Shown: in pieces, positions 1 to 6,269 of the stretch
Position numbering within the stretch: position 1 is the first letter of the stretch
How the letters are laid out: every line of letters starts with the position of its first letter
Assembly: GCA_008081175.1 (NCBI GenBank)
Contig: VMCW01000196.1
Location: 1 to 6,807 of the forward strand
Origin: Flavobacteriaceae bacterium
GTDB lineage: Bacteria; Bacteroidota; Bacteroidia; Flavobacteriales; Flavobacteriaceae
Direction: 5' to 3'
Length of the DNA stretch: 6,807 nt
The notes under the pieces: generated by a model
The model's input: only the letters and a program-made list of their open reading frames with translations
What the model was told of the DNA's origin: nothing
Database searches by the model: none
Translations under genes and position numbers: made by a program

Positions 1-18
1 GCATGAAAATTCTTTTTG

Positions 19-26
19 CAAAAATA
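19..26 (-). promoter_or_regulatory. Possible -7 element for a gene beyond the left edge
   Basis: On the minus strand this reads TATTTTTG, matching TAnnTTTG. It lies 24 nt past the ribF stop codon and 15 nt before an ATG at 2-4 on the same strand, whose reading frame leaves the window. No -33 element is evident, and in AT-rich DNA such a match can occur by chance, so this is only a hint that a separate minus-strand transcript starts after ribF. Confidence 0.2.
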
Positions 27-49
27 AAGTAATTTTCCTTCTACCCTTA

Positions 50-973
50 TTAGGCGCCTGTTCTTTTACAAATTTCTTGATCTATTGCTAGCTGTGTTTT
101 AAGGGCCTCTAAAGAATCAAATTTTAATTCTTCTCTAATTTTTTTTACAATCAGTACTTTTAAAGAGTCTCCATAGATTTTTTGGTCAAAATCAAAAAGA
201 TGTACTTCTGTAGTTTGATGACTTCCGTTCAAAGTTGGACGGTTTCCTATATTCATCATACCTTTATAGCTTGTGTTTCTGTGTTCTACGTCAACCATGT
301 ATACTCCTTTTGGAGGAATTAATTTATAGCTTTCAGGAATTTCTAGATTTGCTGTTGGAAAGCCTATCGTCCTTCCCAGACCCTCACCTTGGGTTACGAT
401 ACCATTCAGTTGGTAGGGACGACCTAAAAATTGATGTACTTTTTCGAAATCACTATCCTCGATAGCTGTCCTAACTTTTGTAGAACTTACTGTGATCGAC
501 TCAATATCTTGTGCTGGAATAACGGTGAGGTCAAAACCGTATGTTTTTCCATAAGTAATAACATCATCTACGCTAGCTTCTCTGTTTTTTCCAAATCGGT
601 GATCATAGCCAATAAACAGAGAGGCTATTTTAAGTTTATCTACCAATAGGTCTCGAGTAAACTCTATGGCAGTAAGCCGAGAAAATTCTTCTGAAAATGG
701 ATGAATAATCAAGTTGTCTATACCCAGTTTTTTCAAAAGCAACTCTTTTTCTTTTAAGGTGTCGATCAGTTTTAAAGAACTTTGTTTTTGGAGGACCATT
801 CTGGGGTGTGGAAAAAAAGTTAAAAGACTGGATTGGAGGTTTTTTTCCTTGGCTTGTTGAACTAAAGAGCCTATTATTTTTTGATGTCCAATATGCACTC
901 CATCAAAGGTTCCGATGGTAAGTATAGACTGGGAAGAAGAATTGTAGTTTTCAATTCCTTGAACTATATTCAT
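50..973 (-). CDS. ribF: Bifunctional riboflavin kinase / FAD synthetase
   Basis: Cytoplasmic enzyme that phosphorylates riboflavin to FMN and then adenylylates FMN to FAD. Numbered from the chosen start, the protein has 307 residues, close to the usual ~310. The N-terminal FMN adenylyltransferase domain shows the nucleotidyltransferase signature GTFDGVHIGH at 21-30 (HxGH at 27-30) and the SSTKVR motif at 163-168. The C-terminal riboflavin kinase domain shows GRTIGFPTAN at 200-209, NIGNRPT at 241-247 and TTEVHLFDFD at 254-263, whose Glu256 matches the family's catalytic Glu. Both active sites look intact. An in-frame ATG at 986-988 would add five residues (MRSSP). I prefer the ATG at 971-973 because family proteins begin about 20 residues before GTFDG and because a candidate -7 element at 1003-1010 would leave only a very short leader for the longer form. 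It is divergent from the metalloprotease gene, and no FMN riboswitch is visible upstream. Family assignment is very secure. Confidence 0.97.
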   Translation of the reverse strand: MNIVQGIENYNSSSQSILTIGTFDGVHIGHQKIIGSLVQQAKEKNLQSSLLTFFPHPRMVLQKQSSLKLIDTLKEKELLLKKLGIDNLIIHPFSEEFSRLTAIEFTRDLLVDKLKIASLFIGYDHRFGKNREASVDDVITYGKTYGFDLTVIPAQDIESITVSSTKVRTAIEDSDFEKVHQFLGRPYQLNGIVTQGEGLGRTIGFPTANLEIPESYKLIPPKGVYMVDVEHRNTSYKGMMNIGNRPTLNGSHQTTEVHLFDFDQKIYGDSLKVLIVKKIREELKFDSLEALKTQLAIDQEICKRTGA

Positions 974-1002
974 TGGACTAGACCGCACTTAGTTTGCTGT
1001 CA

Positions 1003-1010
1003 CAAAAGTA
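1003..1010 (-). promoter_or_regulatory. Candidate Bacteroidota -7 element for ribF
   Basis: Read on the minus strand this is TACTTTTG, an exact match to the Bacteroidota primary sigma factor -7 consensus TAnnTTTG. Transcription would begin near 996-998, leaving a leader of roughly 23-25 nt before the ribF ATG at 973. No convincing -33 TTG element sits at the expected distance, so the assignment rests on the -7 match and its position. Confidence 0.45.
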
Positions 1011-1020
1011 CGTTATTATC

Positions 1021-1042
1021 ACAAACAGACGAATTAGTTTGT
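1021..1042. repeat. Short inverted repeat in the divergent intergenic region
   Basis: ACAAAC at 1021-1026 is the reverse complement of GTTTGT at 1037-1042, with a 10-nt spacer. It lies between the ribF -7 candidate and the start of the protease gene at 1068. It could be a regulator's binding site or a small hairpin in the protease mRNA leader. A six-base arm in AT-rich DNA may also arise by chance. Confidence 0.25.
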
Positions 1043-1067
1043 TTATTTTTAGCCTATTGATGAACAG

Positions 1068-4000
1068 ATGAATTTGATCACTAATAAAAAACGCGTTTTG
1101 AAAAAGTGGGTAGTAAGCCTTCTGTTTTCTGTGTTTTTTTTTGTTTCGTCGCTCTATAGTCAAGACAGTTGGGTTCAGGTTTCAAATCCCCAAGGAGTCA
1201 ACGGATCCTTTGAGGTGTATGGAGAGAGTTATTACCGTATGACCAAGAAAATAGTCTCCTCCAGTGATAATTGGCAAAAAAACAATGTAATTGAAATGTA
1301 TTTGCCTAATGAAAAGGGGGAAGAAGAACTTTTTGTTTTAACTCCCATAAAGGTACTTTCAAAAACGCTACAATTAAAGTACCCCAACATAAAAACTTAT
1401 ACAGGCTTCAGTTCTTCGAGACCAGAGGTACGACTTCGGTTGACGCATACTTCAAAAGGGATTAGTGCCTGGATGCATATCGAAAATGGGCCAGATTTTT
1501 TTATACAACCGTTTAAAGGTCAAAAAAACCTTCATTTTGCGTATTTAAAAATGAATCGAGATTCTAGTAATCCCTTATTTTGTAAAACTGAAGCCGCAGT
1601 ATTAAAGAAGCAATCTTGGAATACGTTATCAAAAAACAGTGTTTCCAATGAAACGATTACAACTTTTCGCATTGCTATTGCAGGTACAGGTGAGTATACC
1701 ACTTTTTGGGGGGATAATGACGACAGCAATGGTTCAAACTCTGAAGATGCTCTTGAAGCTGTTGTCAGCACGATCAATAGAATCAACTTTATTTTTGAAA
1801 GAGACCTAAACCTCCGTTTGGAACTGGTTTCAGATGCAGGGCTGATATATGAAAATCCCGATACAGATCCCTTCACAGGAAATTTTGACTCAGAACTTCA
1901 GACTACTTTAGACAGTGTTTTAGGCGACGAAGCGTATGATGTAGGACATTTGTTTGATTATGGAGAACCAAATGGTGATGCAGGATGTATAGGTTGTGTT
2001 TGTGTGTCCGGGAAAAAAGGACAAGGCTATTCTACTCATCCCTTTAAGGATATTTATGGAGGACCCTATCGCAATGATTATTTTGATCTAGATTACGCAG
2101 GTCATGAAATAGGTCATCAATTTGGAGCCTATCACACCTATTCTTTTGAAACAGAAGGAACCGGATATAATGCAGAGCCTGGAAGTGGATCTACCATAAT
2201 GGGCTATGCCGGAATAACGGGTGTGGATGACCTCCAGCAACACGGCGATTCCTATTTTCACTACTATAGTATAAAAACGATTTTAGAATACACCTCCAGT
2301 CTCACTTGCGGTACATCAGAACCCATTGATTTAGATGCTTTTACAGTCTCTGTAGGGTCGGATCAATGGATTCCTATAGGCACTCCCTTTGAATTGAGTA
2401 TCCCCCAAATTCTAGAAGAAGAAGAGGCAAGTTATACATACTGCTGGGAGCAGTTGGACAGTGCAGAAATCACATCGAGCAACTTTGGACCAACGAATGT
2501 ATTAGGTGCTTTGGCAAGGTCTCTCCCCCCTACAACGTCTTCTAGCCGAATGATTCCCAAGCTGAACCGTGTGCTTAACAATCAACTCCTACAAGAAAAT
2601 CCTGGACTCAATGCAGCTTGGGAAACACTGCCTCTGGTAGGAAGAACAATGAATTGGGGGCTGAGTGTACGCAAACAAACACCCACCTATTTTCAACTTG
2701 CCCAAGATGCTCTAAAAATTACAGTAGTAGGAGAGGCAGGTCCTTTTCGTATAGACACTCAAAATACTCCTCAAACCCTAAAAGGCGGGGCCTTAGAAAT
2801 AATCCAATGGAATACTGCCAATACAGAACAAAGTCCTATAAATGCGGATCGAGTTTCTGTTTTATTGTCCATAGACGGAGGAGCAACTTTTCCCTATGTA
2901 TTGGCTGAAGATATACCCAACAGTGGCCAGGCAGTGGTTCGTGTTCCAAACGAAATCAATACGACAACCGCCCGAATTAAAATAAAGCCTAAAAACCAGA
3001 TCTTTTTTGCAATAAATACGAGCGATTTTTCCATTGAATCAAGAGATTTAGTTCTCAATTTTGAGATTTTTTCTAAAGAAAACTGTGATCAAAATGAGTT
3101 GCGCTATGATTTTTCATTTGATAAAGCAGTTGGGTTCAACAAACCATTTAGTCTCCAAATACAGGAACTGCCTGAAGGGATAAACGTTCAGTTCTCAAAA
3201 ACAAGTTATTCGTCTAATGATGCTTCAGGATATTTACTGCTCAGGGGCTTGAATAATTTATCGGCGGGTGATTATCTTTTTGATGTACAAGCTACAATCG
3301 GTAGCGATACTGAATTGTTTTCTTTTGAGCTAAAACAACGCAGTTCAAATTTTGAACAGGACTTATTACTCACCCCAGAGCCTCTTGAAAATGGAGTAAG
3401 TGTTAGTCCACTGTTGAAATGGGAATCCAATCCGAATGCAGAAAGTAATCGATTACAAGTTTCTACGGATTCGGATTTTAATACACTTGTTTTAGACTCG
3501 CTTGTTTCTACGAACCAATTAAAGTTAAATGATCTTGAACCCTTAACAAATTATTATTGGCGTATTCAAGCTCAAAACAATTGTGGAATAGCTCCTTTTT
3601 CAGCGTATTCAAGTTTTGTGACCAGTCCCATCTCCTGTACAACGCTGGCAGCATCAAACTTGCCAAAAAATTTGGTAGATGCTACAGACAATGATGATGG
3701 AGCTACTATAGCTACGATCAATATTACTTTTGACGCACCTATTCAAGATTTAAACGTATTGGTGGATTTAACTCATACATGGTTAGAGGATTTGTCTCTA
3801 TATCTTGAAACCCCAGAGGGGAAACGTTATTTGATGAGCAGTTCATTAGGAGGGTCCGGAGATGATTATACTCAAACATACTTTGATCAGGAAGCAATTA
3901 TCGCAATCGAAGAGGGAACTCCACCGTTTACTGGAAGTTTTCGTCCCGTACAAGATTTAAGTAGTCTATACGGAATGTCTTCTAAAGGGTTGTGGAAGTT

Positions 4001-4913
4001 AGTAGTTTTGGATCAATACAAAGAAGATACAGGTTCCTTACGGGCTTTCGAACTTCAGCTGTGTGCAGAAGGAATTTTAGAGTCTAACGCCGATGGTGAT
4101 TCCTATCCGGATTCACAAGACAATTGCCCTGAGATAAGCAATGAAGATCAGGCAGATATTGATCAAAATGGTATTGGCGATTTATGTGATCTTTTCTCAG
4201 AAAGAAATATAAGTTTAACCAAAAAGGATACAAGTTGTCCTGACAAAGAAAATGGATCACTGACTATCAATGCACGGGCAGATTACCTTTATCAACTAGA
4301 AATTCTTGGACCCAATGGTTATCAAAAGTCAACGAGCTTTACTGTTGTTGGAAAGACCTTAAATAACCTTGCTCCAGGCCTTTATTCTATTTGCGTTACC
4401 TCTAATTCATATCCTGATTTTGAATATTGTTTTGAAACTAAGATAAACGCTCCAGAAGAGTTGAATGTTCAAACGCTGTTCAATCCCAACACTTCTTTAA
4501 TTGATTTAAGCTTGTCTGGGAGCGAGTCCTATAATATCATGATAAACGATGATGTACGGACTGTCTCAGGAAAGCAATCTGTTCAACTTCCCTTGACAAA
4601 TAAAATCAATAGGGTGATAGTAAGTACTGACAAAGCGTGTCAAGGGGTTTATGAAGAATGGGTTAATCTGGAGCAACAAGCAACCGTTTTTCCAAATCCT
4701 GTAGCCAGTGATGCTAATGTGGTGTTACCAAAAAAGGCTCAGGCCAATTTGCATTTAGTTTCCGGAACTGGAGAGTTGCTTTGGAATTTAATGGAGGTAA
4801 AAGAGGCAGGTAGAACAATAGAACTCCCTATGAACTCTTTCCCAAGGGGTTGGTATGTTTTACAAATTGACTATGGAACTCATTTAGAAACAATCAAAAT
4901 TCTGAAAGAATGA
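1068..4913 (+). CDS. Secreted reprolysin-like zinc metalloprotease with P-domain and T9SS type A sorting tail
   Basis: Predicted multidomain exoprotease of 1281 residues. A signal peptide occupies about 1-31: basic KKRVLKK, hydrophobic VVSLLFSVFFFV, likely cleavage LYS|Q. A prodomain-like region follows (about 33-190). The metzincin catalytic domain (about 197-415) carries HEIGHQFGAYH at 346-356, supplying zinc ligands H346, H350 and H356 and catalytic E347, with a Met-turn STIMGYAG at 375-382. Beta-rich modules span about 425-660. A fibronectin-III-like module lies at about 766-853, a proprotein-convertase-type P-domain at about 857-999, and a thrombospondin type-3-like Asp-rich stretch at 1007-1041. 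An unnamed Cys-containing region (about 1045-1200) precedes the T9SS sorting tail (about 1206-1281: VFPNP, GWYVLQI, terminal KILKE). The protein should cross the inner membrane by Sec and the outer membrane by T9SS, then be anchored or released. The active site looks complete, but the substrate cannot be told from sequence. It overlaps the next gene by ATGA. Family and export route are well supported. Confidence 0.93.
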   Translation: MNLITNKKRVLKKWVVSLLFSVFFFVSSLYSQDSWVQVSNPQGVNGSFEVYGESYYRMTKKIVSSSDNWQKNNVIEMYLPNEKGEEELFVLTPIKVLSKTLQLKYPNIKTYTGFSSSRPEVRLRLTHTSKGISAWMHIENGPDFFIQPFKGQKNLHFAYLKMNRDSSNPLFCKTEAAVLKKQSWNTLSKNSVSNETITTFRIAIAGTGEYTTFWGDNDDSNGSNSEDALEAVVSTINRINFIFERDLNLRLELVSDAGLIYENPDTDPFTGNFDSELQTTLDSVLGDEAYDVGHLFDYGEPNGDAGCIGCVCVSGKKGQGYSTHPFKDIYGGPYRNDYFDLDYAGHEIGHQFGAYHTYSFETEGTGYNAEPGSGSTIMGYAGITGVDDLQQHGDSYFHYYSIKTILEYTSSLTCGTSEPIDLDAFTVSVGSDQWIPIGTPFELSIPQILEEEEASYTYCWEQLDSAEITSSNFGPTNVLGALARSLPPTTSSSRMIPKLNRVLNNQLLQENPGLNAAWETLPLVGRTMNWGLSVRKQTPTYFQLAQDALKITVVGEAGPFRIDTQNTPQTLKGGALEIIQWNTANTEQSPINADRVSVLLSIDGGATFPYVLAEDIPNSGQAVVRVPNEINTTTARIKIKPKNQIFFAINTSDFSIESRDLVLNFEIFSKENCDQNELRYDFSFDKAVGFNKPFSLQIQELPEGINVQFSKTSYSSNDASGYLLLRGLNNLSAGDYLFDVQATIGSDTELFSFELKQRSSNFEQDLLLTPEPLENGVSVSPLLKWESNPNAESNRLQVSTDSDFNTLVLDSLVSTNQLKLNDLEPLTNYYWRIQAQNNCGIAPFSAYSSFVTSPISCTTLAASNLPKNLVDATDNDDGATIATINITFDAPIQDLNVLVDLTHTWLEDLSLYLETPEGKRYLMSSSLGGSGDDYTQTYFDQEAIIAIEEGTPPFTGSFRPVQDLSSLYGMSSKGLWKLVVLDQYKEDTGSLRAFELQLCAEGILESNADGDSYPDSQDNCPEISNEDQADIDQNGIGDLCDLFSERNISLTKKDTSCPDKENGSLTINARADYLYQLEILGPNGYQKSTSFTVVGKTLNNLAPGLYSICVTSNSYPDFEYCFETKINAPEELNVQTLFNPNTSLIDLSLSGSESYNIMINDDVRTVSGKQSVQLPLTNKINRVIVSTDKACQGVYEEWVNLEQQATVFPNPVASDANVVLPKKAQANLHLVSGTGELLWNLMEVKEAGRTIELPMNSFPRGWYVLQIDYGTHLETIKILKE

Positions 4914-5584
4914 AGAAGGGTCTAGTACTTTTAGCTGTTTTTTTATGGAACTGTGGTCCTGATCCAATTCCAGAACCTGAGGCGACCGTTCTCCTTTCTC
5001 CTTTGAATCTAGAAGCCTGTACTACCGCGTCTCGTATCAATGATCAAGAAAGACAAGTTCGCTTTCAGTGGAGTGCAGCATTACATACAGACAGTTATAC
5101 ATTGATAGTTCAAAACACACAGACTCTAAAACAATTTAGTGAGGAAACACCGCTTTTAAATACTTCACTGATCTTACCGAGTGGTGTAGCTTATCGATGG
5201 TATGTTCAAACTAAAAGTTTGCTTTCTCCAACAATTACATCCAGTGATGTTTGGTACTTTTATTTGGAAGGATCACCCGAATCAAGTCATTTTCCCTATC
5301 CAGCGGTTCTTTTGACTCCAGAGGAAGATGCAATTATACAACTCTCAGAAAACTTTGAGCAACTATTTGAGTGGGAAGGAAATGACCTGGACAATGATAT
5401 ACTTTCCTATGATTTTTATTTAGGAAAAGATTCTAATCAATTGCAACTTATGAAGGGAAACCTCACGCAGACCAATTTCATTCAAGAGTTAGAGTCGAGC
5501 AGCACCTACTTTTGGCAGGTGGTTACTCAAGACCTTCAAGGGAACGTATCTTATTCTGAGATTAATAGTTTTAAGACTGAATAA
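4910..5584 (+). CDS. Predicted lipoprotein with two fibronectin-III-like modules
   Basis: A 224-residue protein of unknown specific function. The N-terminus (MKKGLVLLAVFLWNC) is a short lipoprotein-type signal with the lipidated Cys at position 15. The -1 residue is Asn instead of the usual Gly/Ala/Ser, so lipidation is likely but not certain. A Pro/acidic linker (GPDPIPEPE, 16-24) leads into two beta-sandwich modules at about 26-119 and 131-223. Each opens with LLSP or LLTP, has a central Trp (FQW at 52-54, FEW at 153-155), and has a late aromatic pair (YRWYV, YFWQV). The second resembles the module at 766-853 of the protease. There are no catalytic motifs, so a binding or scaffold role is inferred. 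The ATG at 4910 overlaps the protease stop codon (ATGA), which points to translational coupling in one transcript. The protein would sit in the outer membrane or face the periplasm. Confidence 0.8.
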   Translation: MKKGLVLLAVFLWNCGPDPIPEPEATVLLSPLNLEACTTASRINDQERQVRFQWSAALHTDSYTLIVQNTQTLKQFSEETPLLNTSLILPSGVAYRWYVQTKSLLSPTITSSDVWYFYLEGSPESSHFPYPAVLLTPEEDAIIQLSENFEQLFEWEGNDLDNDILSYDFYLGKDSNQLQLMKGNLTQTNFIQELESSSTYFWQVVTQDLQGNVSYSEINSFKTE

Positions 5585-5587
5585 TTT

Positions 5588-6202
5588 TTATTTACCATTA
5601 AAGCGGTTCATTGTGTTTTGGATGCCCTCTAGACCAAAATTTATAATTGCTTCTGTACAAAGATCCATTCTCTCGGGTAGTTTTTTTTGCTCGCTTTCCT
5701 CCCAAGGGTCCAAAACAAATTTGACCTGATCAAAAGATTTTTTTTCTTGACCTATACCGAATCGAAGACGGGCGTAAGTTGAGGTATTTAACTGGGCTTC
5801 TATATCTTTTAATCCGTTGTGTCCTGCAGGGCTCCCTTTAGGTTTCAAACGGATGCTGCCAAAGGGCAAGTGTAACTCATCTGTGAGGACCAAAATATTT
5901 TCCAGAGGGATTTTTTCTTGCAAAGCCCAGTAGCGAACTGCTTTCCCACTTCGGTTCATAAAAGTGCTGGGTTTAATCAAAACAAATTGCCTCCCTTTGT
6001 GTTTGAGAAGGGCGTAACTGGCAAGTTTTTTTTCTGTCCAGAGGAGTTCGTTTTTTGTAGCTAAACGATCCAGAATTTGAAAGCCTACATTGTGACGGGT
6101 ATTTTGGTATTCTTCTCCAATATTTCCCAATCCAACTATTAAAAATTTTTTCATCTCTAGAGAGGTTGATTTCTTTTTAAACAAGCATTTCAAAAGTCGC
6201 AT
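5588..6202 (-). CDS. pth: Peptidyl-tRNA hydrolase
   Basis: Cytoplasmic esterase that releases peptide from peptidyl-tRNA dropped by the ribosome, recycling the tRNA. Numbered from the internal MKKFLIVGLGN start (ATG at 6154), the core is 188 residues, close to the E. coli enzyme. Family motifs are present: GLGNIG at 8-13, NTRHNVGF at 18-25, KPSTFMNRSG at 61-70, TDELHLPFG at 91-99 and GHNGLKDI at 111-118. Residues matching the E. coli active site are N11, H21, M66, D92 and N113, so it should be active. The longer start at 6202 adds 16 residues rich in Lys (MRLLKCLFKKKSTSLE). I recall similar basic leaders on other flavobacterial Pth proteins, so I give the longer extent, but the start is undecided and neither ATG has a clear Shine-Dalgarno sequence. 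It lies downstream of rplY, a common pairing, behind an intrinsic terminator, and meets the lipoprotein gene tail to tail with 3 nt between stop codons. Confidence 0.95.
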   Translation of the reverse strand: MRLLKCLFKKKSTSLEMKKFLIVGLGNIGEEYQNTRHNVGFQILDRLATKNELLWTEKKLASYALLKHKGRQFVLIKPSTFMNRSGKAVRYWALQEKIPLENILVLTDELHLPFGSIRLKPKGSPAGHNGLKDIEAQLNTSTYARLRFGIGQEKKSFDQVKFVLDPWEESEQKKLPERMDLCTEAIINFGLEGIQNTMNRFNGK

Positions 6203-6212
6203 GCTCTAAAAT

Positions 6213-6246
6213 AAAAAAAGCATGTGATTGGATAACCACATGCTTT
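6213..6246 (-). terminator. Intrinsic terminator after rplY
   Basis: On the minus strand, a perfect 10-bp stem (AAAGCATGTG at 6246-6237 pairing with CACATGCTTT at 6226-6217) with a 10-nt loop runs directly into more T residues (6216-6213), then ATTTT. This is a textbook Rho-independent terminator 23 nt past the rplY stop codon. It lies only 10 nt before the upstream candidate start of pth, so pth expression probably needs read-through or its own promoter. The plus-strand side is also T-rich (GTTGTTTTTT), but no gene reads into it from the left on that strand. Confidence 0.8.
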
Positions 6247-6269
6247 GTTGTTTTTTGCAACTGTTTTTT

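Noticed and set aside
5..37. Hairpin GAAAATT/AATTTTC after ribF as a terminator
   Set aside because: The stem is seven AT-rich base pairs with a long loop and no following T-run on the minus strand, so it is too weak to call.
235..649. Two plus-strand open frames opposite ribF
   Set aside because: Both are antisense to conserved riboflavin kinase and FAD synthetase sequence. Their translations are Cys/Phe/Tyr-rich, as expected of shadow frames.
978..1163. Minus-strand open frame across the divergent intergenic region
   Set aside because: It overlaps the protease signal-peptide codons and the ribF start region, and its translation has no recognisable family features.
1532..1876. Minus-strand open frame of 114 codons opposite the protease prodomain and catalytic region
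   Set aside because: It is antisense to a well-supported coding region, shows no domain motif and has no supported promoter.
2618..2908. Plus-strand open frame of 96 codons inside the protease gene
   Set aside because: It lies wholly within the protease reading frame, whose translation shows continuous family-like sequence here. Its own translation is low-complexity and resembles nothing known.
6154..6163. Palindrome TCTCTAGAGA next to the inner pth ATG
   Set aside because: It is a 10-bp palindrome with no loop and no second copy. It falls within the open frame and is explained by chance.
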